Under the pieces are notes generated by a model. That model saw nothing but the letters and a program-made list of their open reading frames with translations. It was not told the DNA's origin and ran no database searches. Shown here in pieces: positions 23,902 through 29,911 of a DNA stretch of 43,828 nt. This DNA comes from a virus: positions 1 to 43,828 of the IMG/VR virus record IMGVR_UViG_3300047548_000894. One strand, 5' to 3'. Both the position numbers and the translations under genes were made by a program. Numbering within the stretch: position 1 is the first letter of the stretch; each line of letters begins with the position of its first letter.

Positions 23902-24178
23902 TATATTGCTCCTCAAGGTCGAAGAATTCCATCGTTACGATGCTGTTATCCAAAATCTTTTTGGGGATGAGAATAGAACCAAAAGTACCCCGATCACCCG
24001 CCCCGTTACCAATATTGGTCAATACCAAACACGGCATTTCTCCCCTTTCAATTTCCGAGATTAGGGTATACATGTCATCCTTAACAATATCCCATTCATC
24101 GTGTTCGGCGTAAATGCCTTTACAAATAACATTACCTGATTCGTTGGTCAGAGTAACGAATAAAGTAAACCGTTTCAC
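23894..24178 (-). CDS. hypothetical early protein, GTG start
   Basis: A 94-residue protein starting VKRFTLFVTLTNESGNVICKG at GTG 24178, 7 nt after GGAG; the longer frame reaches into the upstream gene without a ribosome site. Mixed alpha-beta pattern with an acidic middle (AEHDEWDIVKDD). It ends EFFDLEEQYNG overlapping the 36-residue membrane gene. Function unknown. Confidence 0.72.
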   Translation of the reverse strand: MKRFTLFVTLTNESGNVICKGIYAEHDEWDIVKDDMYTLISEIERGEMPCLVLTNIGNGAGDRGTFGSILIPKKILDNSIVTMEFFDLEEQYNG

Positions 24179-24179
24179 T

Positions 24180-24593
24180 TCACTTCTCCAGGATGTAGGG
24201 AGCGTTCCACTTGCCGATGTTGATATCGACATACCAACCCACATCAAAGTAGTCGGTTTGGATATCGGAGTTGTCGTGGTTGCCCATCATCATCGCAGCA
24301 TAGACCTCAGTCAGAAACGCCTTAGCATTGCCGTCGAAGTGGTCTCGGAAGTGATAGACATTCACATCCACGTAACCTTGGGTCACGGGCCTGAACCGGC
24401 GCGCGTTTTGATAATGATCGCTACCGCAAACTTTGTTCATGTTGCCGATGAAGTCGATCGGACCCGACTTGACATTGAGCACCAGCGTGCTGTGGTTGCG
24501 AACCGCCAGCGTAGCCTTGACGCCGTATTTTTTACACACAGCCTTGATCTTGGGGGCCAGAGCTTTCTTGCGATCTTGGGACACGTAAGCCAT
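24180..24593 (-). CDS. conserved phage protein (SQDRKKALAPKIKAVCKKYG family)
   Basis: A 137-residue protein with GGAG before the ATG. MAYVSQDRKKALAPKIKAV at the start, LAVRNHSTLVLNVKSGPIDF in the middle and GNHDNSDIQTDYFDVGWYVDINIGKWN at the end form a family widespread in phages and some plasmids. No biochemical function is known to me. Transcribed from a strong early promoter. Confidence 0.85.
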   Translation of the reverse strand: MAYVSQDRKKALAPKIKAVCKKYGVKATLAVRNHSTLVLNVKSGPIDFIGNMNKVCGSDHYQNARRFRPVTQGYVDVNVYHFRDHFDGNAKAFLTEVYAAMMMGNHDNSDIQTDYFDVGWYVDINIGKWNAPYILEK

Positions 24594-24624
24594 TTGTTAC
24601 TCCGTTTGTTCAGCGTATGAGAGT

Positions 24625-24653
24625 ATTATACACCCAAACCGATTTATTGTCAA
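24625..24653 (-). promoter_or_regulatory. early promoter with ATACGCTGAA start
   Basis: TTGACA (24653-24648), 17-base spacer, TATAAT (24630-24625) on the minus strand. The predicted +1 at 24618 is the first base of ATACGCTGAA, shared with the promoters at 25727 and 28307. The -35 box includes the stop codon of the upstream gene. Confidence 0.9.
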
Positions 24654-24871
24654 GCCTTTTTGTTCGCGGTACTGATCGAGGACTTGAAGAGGAAGTTACA
24701 GAGGATAGTGATCCCCCACATTTGTAGCCAAGTGACCTCGTTGACGCCAGCTACAGCACCAACCAAGCACCAGTTCCACAGCATGTAAGCAGGCCAACTC
24801 AGGAGAAAACCGATAAGCAGGATCGTACCCACAGCGACAAAAATCACTGCCAAGCTATCCATAATACGCAT
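24650..24871 (-). CDS. small conserved membrane protein
   Basis: A 73-residue protein with AAGGA before the ATG. It has two membrane segments: about residues 5-27 (SLAVIFVAVGTILLIGFLLSWPAY) and 33-63. The motif LLSWPAYMLWNWCLVGAV...WLQMWGITILCNFLF resembles a family common in phages. Function unknown. Confidence 0.8.
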   Translation of the reverse strand: MRIMDSLAVIFVAVGTILLIGFLLSWPAYMLWNWCLVGAVAGVNEVTWLQMWGITILCNFLFKSSISTANKKA

Positions 24872-24894
24872 TTCTTTTCCTTTAGAAAAGTTGT

Positions 24895-25026
24895 TTAAAC
24901 TTCAAGGTCAACTTGGACTTCGTTGACCTGCTGATTCGGGTTTTGTTGGTTGAAGAGTTTCACGGCTTGGTCAAAAGACTTGGCAAAGACCGTGAAGTTT
25001 TTATTGATCGTGTAAAGTTTCATCAT
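24895..25026 (-). CDS. 43-residue protein on a predicted leaderless mRNA
   Basis: The frame starts with two consecutive ATGs (25026 and 25023): MMKLYTINKNFTVFAKSFDQ and then a Gln/Asn-rich end with a VQVDLEV tail. The first ATG lies exactly 6 nt after the -10 box, so the predicted +1 is its A; there is no Shine-Dalgarno. Function unknown. Confidence 0.65.
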   Translation of the reverse strand: MMKLYTINKNFTVFAKSFDQAVKLFNQQNPNQQVNEVQVDLEV

Positions 25027-25032
25027 ACCGTT

Positions 25033-25061
25033 ATTATAGCACCAACCCGATTATTTGTCAA
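25033..25061 (-). promoter_or_regulatory. early promoter, predicted leaderless transcript
   Basis: TTGACA (25061-25056), 17-base spacer with ATCGGGTTGG, TATAAT (25038-25033). The predicted +1 is 25026, the A of an ATG. Confidence 0.87.
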
Positions 25062-25266
25062 GTGTTTTGACAAAATCATCATACAGTTCAAATCCACGTT
25101 CCAGGCATTCTTTGTATGCCCCAACTTGCTCAGTTGCCTTAAGCAGGGTTTTATTTCGATTGGACACTGTGCACCAGCCTGTCATGTGTGGGCGCATATG
25201 TTGGTCGCAGTAGATCCAAACATTCTCACCGAAGTATCGGCTATCTTCTTTAGGATCAATCATCAC
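25051..25266 (-). CDS. small conserved early protein
   Basis: A 71-residue protein with the motif WIYCDQHMRPHMTGWCTVSNRNKTLL, which resembles a phage family with a possible zinc site (two Cys and three His). The C-terminal part GAYKECLERGFELYDDF is helical. Met 1 and Met 2 are both possible starts. Function unknown. Confidence 0.75.
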   Translation of the reverse strand: MMIDPKEDSRYFGENVWIYCDQHMRPHMTGWCTVSNRNKTLLKATEQVGAYKECLERGFELYDDFVKTLDK

Positions 25267-25481
25267 TTACCTCCGAAAAGACTGTATTTGGTGCGGTAAC
25301 CAATCTGCCAAACCGCAGCAATATCGTCTACACCTAGTTGAACCGGCTTGTTACGGTCACTATAACTGCCCCATTCACAGCGTCCACCAGTGACCTTAAA
25401 ATGGGTACACTCAAAATCGTGGGTATAACCACTCTTGTAGACGACACGAACCTTGTAGATAACCGTTTTCTTAAGAAACAT
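25263..25481 (-). CDS. hypothetical early protein
   Basis: A 72-residue protein starting MFLKKTVIYKVRVVYKSG at 25481, one base after the preceding stop; the upstream in-frame start at 25505 lies inside that gene. It reads as a beta-rich domain (YTHDFECTHFKVTGGRCEWGS). The stop overlaps the next gene. Function unknown. Confidence 0.72.
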   Translation of the reverse strand: MFLKKTVIYKVRVVYKSGYTHDFECTHFKVTGGRCEWGSYSDRNKPVQLGVDDIAAVWQIGYRTKYSLFGGK

Positions 25482-25482
25482 T

Positions 25483-25695
25483 TTAGACACACTCAACTTT
25501 GTCAAGAAACAAGGGAATGCGGATCAGGTTCTCGGAGTACTCGCGGTTACCCGATCCGCGACGGGCGTGAACCGTGTATTCTTGGGGTTCGATCACAGCC
25601 CAGACATCGTTGCCGATACCTGATTCAGACCAAAGATACGTGCCCATCCACTGGATACGTCCTTCAATAACTTTGACCTTTTGGCCTTTTTCCAC
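25483..25695 (-). CDS. hypothetical early protein, GTG start
   Basis: A 70-residue protein starting at GTG 25695 with AGGAG 6 nt upstream. KGQKVKVIEGRIQWMGTYLWS and VWAVIEPQEYTV suggest a small SH3-like beta barrel. First gene of a transcript from the promoter at 25727. Function unknown. Confidence 0.73.
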   Translation of the reverse strand: MEKGQKVKVIEGRIQWMGTYLWSESGIGNDVWAVIEPQEYTVHARRGSGNREYSENLIRIPLFLDKVECV

Positions 25696-25726
25696 AGACT
25701 ACTCCTAAAATTTCAGCGTATAAGAT

Positions 25727-25755
25727 ATTATACAAGGAATTGGATTTATTGTCAA
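25727..25755 (-). promoter_or_regulatory. early promoter with ATACGCTGAA start
   Basis: TTGACA (25755-25750), 17-base spacer, TATAAT (25732-25727). The ATACGCTGAA element occupies 25721-25712, beginning one base before the predicted +1. Confidence 0.88.
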
Positions 25756-25756
25756 A

Positions 25757-25819
25757 TTATAGGTTATAAAATTCGCACTTAGATTTGTCGATACCTACGG
25801 TTCTCCACTTTTGAGGCAT
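25757..25819 (-). CDS. possible 20-residue peptide
   Basis: MPQKWRTVGIDKSKCEFYNL, ending just before the promoter at 25727. There is no clear ribosome site. It may be a remnant of a longer gene. Confidence 0.25.
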   Translation of the reverse strand: MPQKWRTVGIDKSKCEFYNL

Positions 25820-25825
25820 GTTTAC

Positions 25826-25975
25826 TTAGTAATAATAAGCTAGCCAAATTTCAGTAATTTGTTGTTCAAACCAAACTATACCTTTCATGAACACCAATAG
25901 TTCTTTATTTGAATATAGCTTGTGTAGGCGACTATCTCTGTCATAATGACTTAATATTTGACTTTTTATTTCCAT
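25826..25975 (-). CDS. possible small protein
   Basis: A 49-residue frame starting MEIKSQILSHYDRDSRLHKL at 25975, 10 bases after the stop of the preceding gene. The sequence is plausible (charged, helical, aromatic end) but no ribosome site or known family supports it. An upstream in-frame start at 26011 would overlap the preceding gene. Confidence 0.4.
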   Translation of the reverse strand: MEIKSQILSHYDRDSRLHKLYSNKELLVFMKGIVWFEQQITEIWLAYYY

Positions 25976-25985
25976 TGAAATGCGA

Positions 25986-26165
25986 TTATTTGGAAAATGC
26001 AATTTGCACACATTTGTACTTTATTTTCTGATTGTTGTCCATTTCCAAACGCATACCCTCGGCCTTATTCACACATTCAATAAGTGTGTCAAAGCTATCT
26101 AGATTTCCTGAGGATAGCACTACTTGATTAAATCCAACAGTCATATAAAAAATCAGTACAAACAT
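25986..26165 (-). CDS. small exported protein
   Basis: A 59-residue protein. The first 18 residues (MFVLIFYMTVGFNQVVLS) look like a signal or anchor sequence lacking strong positive charge. The rest has two cysteines (FDTLIECVNKAEG and KYKCVQIAF) that could form a disulfide, as in small exported phage proteins with the pattern F..L..C...A...Y.C. Function unknown. Confidence 0.6.
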   Translation of the reverse strand: MFVLIFYMTVGFNQVVLSSGNLDSFDTLIECVNKAEGMRLEMDNNQKIKYKCVQIAFSK

Positions 26166-26167
26166 TC

Positions 26168-26512
26168 TTAATTTTTTTTAGTCAGAGTTTCAATAGGGGT
26201 CGTAAGTTTTTTTGCCCAAGTAGGTCGAGGGAAACCCTCCATCCAAGGTCCACCTCTAGGTCCATCAATGATCTGTTTTCCAAATTTTTCTTCAAATTTA
26301 ACCTTACCCTCACCATAACTTTGAGGTAACGGTACATTATTTTTTAATACCGCATATGACCTGAGAATGTTATCGTCAGTTTCGTTCTCGACCAACCACT
26401 TAATTTTTTGGTCGTAACTTTTGGATTGTTCTGCATCCAAAAATTCTTCAGAATCCTTAACCTTGAATTCAAATACCCATTTCCAAACTCTTTCGGCTGC
26501 TTCTTTATTCAT
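26168..26512 (-). CDS. hypothetical early protein
   Basis: A 114-residue protein; GGAG precedes the ATG by 8 nt. N-terminal half helical and charged; C-terminal half has DGPRGGPWMEGFPRPTWAKKL, rich in Gly, Pro and Trp. No family recognised. Confidence 0.7.
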   Translation of the reverse strand: MNKEAAERVWKWVFEFKVKDSEEFLDAEQSKSYDQKIKWLVENETDDNILRSYAVLKNNVPLPQSYGEGKVKFEEKFGKQIIDGPRGGPWMEGFPRPTWAKKLTTPIETLTKKN

Positions 26513-26533
26513 AATAGTCTCCTATACTACTAT

Positions 26534-26755
26534 TTAGAATAGTTTGAAAAGATTGGGCAAAATACCTTTAGTGTTATACTCTTGTTCAATCTTTTTTGCA
26601 GCTTCTATGGCCGCCTCCTCATTATCATATTGAGGGGATGTTCTAATCATACCGCCAGGCACACTGTCGCGGTATAATTCAAATTTCAGAAGCCATTTTT
26701 GGGAAAGCGATCCCTGTTCAGCACCTACAAACTTGATTTCTCGTTTACTGAGCAT
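26534..26755 (-). CDS. hypothetical early protein
   Basis: A 73-residue protein overlapping the end of the upstream gene by 11 bases. It reads KWLLKFELYRDSVPGGMIRTSPQYDNEEAAIEAAKKI, a small alpha-beta domain with a helix that follows an acidic turn. Function unknown. Confidence 0.7.
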   Translation of the reverse strand: MLSKREIKFVGAEQGSLSQKWLLKFELYRDSVPGGMIRTSPQYDNEEAAIEAAKKIEQEYNTKGILPNLFKLF

Positions 26756-26897
26756 TTTTAGCTACTCGCATAAGCTTATACAGGTACACTGCCACATAAT
26801 CGGCGATGGCATCTACCTGCATTGTAATCACACCTGCCTCAATAGTCATAAGAAGAATTTCCAGTTCTTCATCTGTAAGAATGTCAAAGTCTCTCAT
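26745..26897 (-). CDS. 50-residue helical protein
   Basis: ATG 26897 overlaps the previous stop (ATGA). MRDFDILTDEELEILLMTIEAGVITMQVDAIADYVAVYLYKLMRV is a two-helix pattern. The overlapping arrangement on both sides supports translation. Function unknown. Confidence 0.68.
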   Translation of the reverse strand: MRDFDILTDEELEILLMTIEAGVITMQVDAIADYVAVYLYKLMRVAKNAQ

Positions 26898-27124
26898 TCG
26901 TCATCCCCCATTACAAAAGTAAATAGAACCCATTTAGCACAATTGATTGCTTGCTTTGCTTCTTCGGGTTTACCCTGATTAATAAGGGAAAAGGCCCGAT
27001 CCATAACACTTGATGCGTACATTACGGGACCAAATTTTTTGAAAATTTCATTATCGACTGTGGTTTGGTTAAGTTTAGCTACTGAGCACCCATAAATTAG
27101 AAATTCATTTTCAATGTGGCTCAT
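26894..27124 (-). CDS. small conserved early protein
   Basis: A 76-residue protein coupled by ATGA to both neighbours. The segment GPVMYASSVMDRAFSLINQGKPEEAKQAINCAKWVLF resembles a family of phage helical proteins with GP.MYA..IM and EA.Q.IN.AK. Function unknown. Confidence 0.74.
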   Translation of the reverse strand: MSHIENEFLIYGCSVAKLNQTTVDNEIFKKFGPVMYASSVMDRAFSLINQGKPEEAKQAINCAKWVLFTFVMGDDE

Positions 27125-27291
27125 GCTACGTATTTCCCGAATTCGTAAAAAACGGCGTCGATGGAATCGTTCCAGCCATCTGATCCCACTTCAAACTGAT
27201 AAACAGCTTCCGCCATTACGATAAAGTCCTCTAGCTCATTCTCAGGGAGAAGAAAAACGTTTTGCCTAAAAACTACCCTAGTAATTTTCAT
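27121..27291 (-). CDS. 56-residue early protein
   Basis: MKITRVVFRQNVFLLPENEL at the start, then an acidic helix and DGWNDSIDAVFYEFGKYVA. ATG 27291 overlaps the upstream stop and its own stop overlaps the next ATG, which supports translation. Function unknown. Confidence 0.68.
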   Translation of the reverse strand: MKITRVVFRQNVFLLPENELEDFIVMAEAVYQFEVGSDGWNDSIDAVFYEFGKYVA

Positions 27292-27569
27292 GCGTCCGCC
27301 TCAATCATGTTTGCAGGTACACGCCACATCGTGCTTCCAACCTGAACCGTGATAAACTTGCGGGCGATCTTAGTGATCTTGCCGTAGCTGATTTCATTCC
27401 GCTTGCTGTTGCGGAATTTGACATCGCTGCCAACTTTGAAGTTATACCTGATATTCGCTTTTGCGATGTTAGAGCGTGCGAATTTTACAGCCATGATAAC
27501 GCTATCCAGCTGGTCGTTGGTCAGACCATTGAACATGATGGCGTGATTGATTTCGGAGATAGTAGGCAT
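27288..27569 (-). CDS. conserved SH3-like early protein
   Basis: A 93-residue protein starting MPTISEINHAIMFNG at 27569, preferred over the in-frame 27647 that lies in the preceding gene. AAAGGTAAAG lies upstream. N-terminal helices are followed by a beta barrel VGSDVKFRNSKRNEISYGKITKIARKFITVQVGSTMWRVPANMIE, a pattern shared by many phage proteins. Probably nucleic-acid or protein binding; function unknown. Confidence 0.8.
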   Translation of the reverse strand: MPTISEINHAIMFNGLTNDQLDSVIMAVKFARSNIAKANIRYNFKVGSDVKFRNSKRNEISYGKITKIARKFITVQVGSTMWRVPANMIEADA

Positions 27570-27582
27570 TGTCTTTACCTTT

Positions 27583-27891
27583 TTAGATTTTGACGCGGTT
27601 ATCCGCCAGGAACTTTTCCATGCCAGCTTTGCTGACCTCGTAGCCACCTTCCTTGAGCCACCGCTTGATGTGGGGCAGGAGATAACCCTTCGATTCCAGA
27701 ATCGTCAGCGGGGACTCACCCCCATCCAGTCTGGCAAAGTATTCCTCAACCGTGAAGTTTTTGACCAGGAAAGTCAGAAACGAACCCCGTCCACCACGCT
27801 TGAAGCGTGCGACAAACTTGCCCTCGTACATGGCGTACTCGCCCGAAGTAAACTTGGACTTGTCAAACTTGGTCACGATAGCTCCGTTCAT
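27583..27891 (-). CDS. conserved phage protein (FDKSKFTSGEYAMYEGKFVARFK family)
   Basis: A 102-residue protein. TKFDKSKFTSGEYAMYEGKF, GRGSFLTFLVKNFTVEEYFARLDGGESPLTILESKGYL and HIKRWLKEGGY form a family frequent in phages. The leader predicted from the promoter at 27905 is only 7 nt and has no Shine-Dalgarno. Function unknown. Confidence 0.82.
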   Translation of the reverse strand: MNGAIVTKFDKSKFTSGEYAMYEGKFVARFKRGGRGSFLTFLVKNFTVEEYFARLDGGESPLTILESKGYLLPHIKRWLKEGGYEVSKAGMEKFLADNRVKI

Positions 27892-27904
27892 TCACTATAC
27901 CGCT

Positions 27905-27933
27905 ATTATAGTACCAATCCGATTTATTGTCAA
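27905..27933 (-). promoter_or_regulatory. early promoter
   Basis: TTGACA (27933-27928), 17-base spacer with AATAAATCGGATTGG, TATAAT (27910-27905). Predicted +1 at 27898, 7 nt before the ATG. Confidence 0.9.
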
Positions 27934-27941
27934 ACTTTGGG

Positions 27942-28274
27942 TCAGAGGTAACCCAGAGCCCGGCCCCAGCGACGGGCAGCAGCCTTGTCGTCAAGACCCA
28001 GATCCTTACACACACGGTCAGCCATCTTGTCACCCTCTTCGCGCAGCGCCTTGAACGCCTCACGGTCACCTTTGGTGTAGGAGTGATCCGCCCAGTTAGC
28101 GAGGTCAAACTCACAAGTGACGGGCATGGTCATGTCCGCACCGCTGTGGAATCGTGCCATGCGCCACACGTATGCAGCAAACCCGAAACCTTTAGGTTTC
28201 GTGGACCTAAGACCTTTACGGCCCTTGACGGCGTCAAGAACCAGGGAGTACTCGGGAGCGGTATAGTTAGCCAT
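27942..28274 (-). CDS. conserved phage protein
   Basis: A 110-residue protein with GAGGA before the ATG. FGFAAYVWRMARFHSGADMTMPVTCEFDLANWA and the ending LGLDDKAAARRWGRALGYL resemble a family widespread in phages. Function unknown. Confidence 0.8.
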   Translation of the reverse strand: MANYTAPEYSLVLDAVKGRKGLRSTKPKGFGFAAYVWRMARFHSGADMTMPVTCEFDLANWADHSYTKGDREAFKALREEGDKMADRVCKDLGLDDKAAARRWGRALGYL

Positions 28275-28306
28275 TGCTTTTTCCTCAAAATTCAGCGTAT
28301 AACCGT

Positions 28307-28335
28307 ATTATAGAACCAATCCGATTTATTGTCAA
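28307..28335 (-). promoter_or_regulatory. early promoter with ATACGCTGAA start
   Basis: TTGACA (28335-28330), 17-base spacer, TATAAT (28312-28307). The predicted +1 at 28300 is the first base of ATACGCTGAA. The -35 box contains the TGA of the HD gene. Confidence 0.92.
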
Positions 28336-28784
28336 TCTACTGATTCCAGCCTAGACCTGATCTCCAGATAGAATTTTTGGTATTTTGCGATGCGAGCAAT
28401 GTCTTTGTCAGACACACCTTTTAGACGGCGAATATCGGTATTGTGCCTGAGGTCTGCTAGTTTCACTCGCATTGCATCAACATTGGCAAAAACACACTCT
28501 TTATACTCATCGTATGTTTGTCCCGGCTGTTTTGTCAAGGCTTTGATGCCTGCAATGACCCGCTCGCTAATGCCTGCATCACGAAGGTCTTTATAAGTAA
28601 CATCAGTATCCTCGATAACGTCGTGACCCAATGCCATGCACATTAGTTCCTCGTCGTCGGATTTGAGGTAATGCATTACTTTAAGCGGATGCAGAATGTA
28701 GGGATTCCCACCTTTGTCAAACTGACCATGATGGGCGTTAGTTGCAATAACTAACATCTTGTCTAACATTTCACCCTTTTTCAC
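28332..28784 (-). CDS. SpoT/MESH1-like HD phosphohydrolase
   Basis: A roughly 150-residue HD-domain protein. NAHHGQFDKGGNPYILHPLKVM, LGHDVIEDTDVTYKDL and VKLADLRHNTDIRRL match the metal and nucleotide site of RelA/SpoT hydrolase domains (HPL, HDxxED and ADxxHN elements). No synthetase or regulatory domain is present, so it resembles a stand-alone (p)ppGpp hydrolase; other nucleotides are possible. Three starts are plausible: GTG 28802 (exactly 6 nt after the -10 box, leaderless), GTG 28784 (AAGGAG upstream, chosen) and ATG 28769 (AAGG upstream). Confidence 0.85.
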   Translation of the reverse strand: MKKGEMLDKMLVIATNAHHGQFDKGGNPYILHPLKVMHYLKSDDEELMCMALGHDVIEDTDVTYKDLRDAGISERVIAGIKALTKQPGQTYDEYKECVFANVDAMRVKLADLRHNTDIRRLKGVSDKDIARIAKYQKFYLEIRSRLESVD

Positions 28785-28808
28785 ACCATTCTCCTTTTTC
28801 ACAATTTT

Positions 28809-28837
28809 ATATTATCAAATAATAGATTTATTGTCAA
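28809..28837 (-). promoter_or_regulatory. early promoter for HD gene
   Basis: TTGACA (28837-28832), 17-base spacer, TAATAT (28814-28809). The predicted +1 is 28802, the first base of an in-frame GTG. Confidence 0.8.
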
Positions 28838-28840
28838 TCC

Positions 28841-28866
28841 AAAAAAAAGCCCCGTTTCCGGGGCTA
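28841..28866 (-). terminator. intrinsic terminator
   Basis: On the minus strand AGCCCCG-GAAA-CGGGGCT is followed by eight Ts. It ends the transcript from the right and isolates the HD gene promoter. A T6 on the other side may let it work in both directions. Confidence 0.93.
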
Positions 28867-28870
28867 TTTT

Positions 28871-29143
28871 TTATCGCTTGTTGCCTTGATTTACAAAGTC
28901 ATACATCTTTTGAGCAGTCTCCAAAACTTTATCAAGTCCTGGAAACTCAGGCATTCCCACTTTGGTAGTAACGATGCCTTTCTCATCACGTTGGGCAGTT
29001 ACTTCCCAACCCATATATTTGGTACGATACTCTTCAGCTACTAGGTCTTTAGCCATAGCTAAGATTTCAGTACGGATCTCGTATCCGTTTTTTGTAAACT
29101 TTACTTCGGGCAGTTTAGGTGCCCAGTCTTTATTTTCAAACAT
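28871..29143 (-). CDS. conserved phage protein (YEIRTEILAMAKDLV family)
   Basis: A 90-residue protein. NGYEIRTEILAMAKDLVAEEYRTKY and VGMPEFPGLDKVLETAQKMYDFVNQ match a family common in T4-like phages, function unknown. The ATG is preceded by GGAG. Last gene before the terminator. Confidence 0.82.
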   Translation of the reverse strand: MFENKDWAPKLPEVKFTKNGYEIRTEILAMAKDLVAEEYRTKYMGWEVTAQRDEKGIVTTKVGMPEFPGLDKVLETAQKMYDFVNQGNKR

Positions 29144-29174
29144 GTGTGTCTCCTTGTGTGTAAGTTATTTACCG

Positions 29175-29279
29175 TTATAGGTAAGGTGTTTTATTTTTTG
29201 TTCTGTGTTCTTGGTATTCACGAATAGATGCTATAAGTGCTTTGCCAATGTCTAGTAATCTTGCTAATAGTGGCTTCAT
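29175..29279 (-). CDS. 34-residue protein
   Basis: MKPLLARLLDIGKALIASIREYQ and a basic end. An amphipathic or hydrophobic helix covers residues 3-20. ATG 29279 overlaps the previous stop (ATGA). Function unknown. Confidence 0.55.
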   Translation of the reverse strand: MKPLLARLLDIGKALIASIREYQEHRTKNKTPYL

Positions 29280-29443
29280 GCTATAAATCCCCTTGAGATT
29301 TTTTCTGTAAACTCACGTTCTAATCTTTCTACATCACCTGCAGTTTTGGGATTATGAGCCGTGATGTACTCTTCCATACGCTTACCATAGTTATCCATAC
29401 GGACAATTTTAGCTAAAATAAAATCAATGATATAATAGAACAT
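29276..29443 (-). CDS. 55-residue conserved early protein
   Basis: GGGAGG precedes the ATG at 29443 by 5 nt, an excellent ribosome site. MFYYIIDFILAKIVRMDNYGKRMEEYITAHNPKTAGDVERLEREF has a hydrophobic N-terminus and a charged tail; RMEEYI..HNP....DVERLERE resembles small phage proteins. Function unknown. Confidence 0.75.
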   Translation of the reverse strand: MFYYIIDFILAKIVRMDNYGKRMEEYITAHNPKTAGDVERLEREFTEKISRGFIA

Positions 29444-29445
29444 GA

Positions 29446-29661
29446 TTACCTCCCAAAGAATTCTTTGGAAGTTGCCAATTTTCCTAGTTTGGTTGCGGTT
29501 TCAATACTGGTAGCAACGGCTGCTTTAGTGTAAGCTGTTTGAGCATCGACAAATTCTTCCATGATTGTGGCTAGTCTGTCGTTTGTAACGAATGTAGCAA
29601 TAAATTGTTTCTTGCCACCTTGAATTGTGTCGATAAAGGCGTTAGCCATAAAGTTTAGCAT
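29446..29661 (-). CDS. small helical protein, phasin-like pattern
   Basis: A 71-residue protein with AGGAG 7 nt before the ATG. QGGKKQFIATFVTNDRLATIMEEFVDAQTAYTKAAVATSIETATKLGK is a long amphipathic helix pair; the VDAQTxYTKA segment resembles phage proteins annotated as phasin-like. Function unknown. Confidence 0.76.
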   Translation of the reverse strand: MLNFMANAFIDTIQGGKKQFIATFVTNDRLATIMEEFVDAQTAYTKAAVATSIETATKLGKLATSKEFFGR

Positions 29662-29687
29662 AATAATTCTCCTGTGTGTGTAAAGTT

Positions 29688-29716
29688 ATTATACTACTAT
29701 TTATGTCGCAACGCAA
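29688..29716 (-). promoter_or_regulatory. early promoter with weak -35
   Basis: TTGCGT (29716-29711), 17-base spacer, TATAAT (29693-29688). It precedes the 71-residue gene. Confidence 0.6.
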
Positions 29717-29743
29717 CATAAAAACTGCTACTATTTGCCCAGA

Positions 29744-29911
29744 TTAACCGCCTCTTGTACTGCGTTTAGTTTTCTTGGGAGTAACTACCGCTGAAGTTGA
29801 TGTTGAACTAACTTTACCTTCAGTCTTTTTCTTTCTACCTTTAGTTTTCTCAGGCTTAGATGCGTTTTTAGCTTCTAGCGCAGACTTTAATATACTTGAC
29901 AGTGATTTCAT
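29744..29911 (-). CDS. 55-residue basic, disordered protein
   Basis: MKSLSSILKSALEAKNASKPEKTK followed by a Lys/Ser/Thr-rich tail with repeated KK and PKKTKR segments. A short N-terminal helix and then disorder. ATG 29911 overlaps the preceding stop (ATGA). It may bind nucleic acid; inference only. Confidence 0.62.
   Translation of the reverse strand: MKSLSSILKSALEAKNASKPEKTKGRKKKTEGKVSSTSTSAVVTPKKTKRSTRGG

Noticed and set aside
24114-24620. Plus-strand open frame of 168 codons
   Set aside because: It is antisense to a recognised conserved gene (24180-24593) with promoter and ribosome site.
27547-28313. Plus-strand open frames opposite the early genes
   Set aside because: The minus-strand frames match known phage families and have early promoters; the plus frames have neither.
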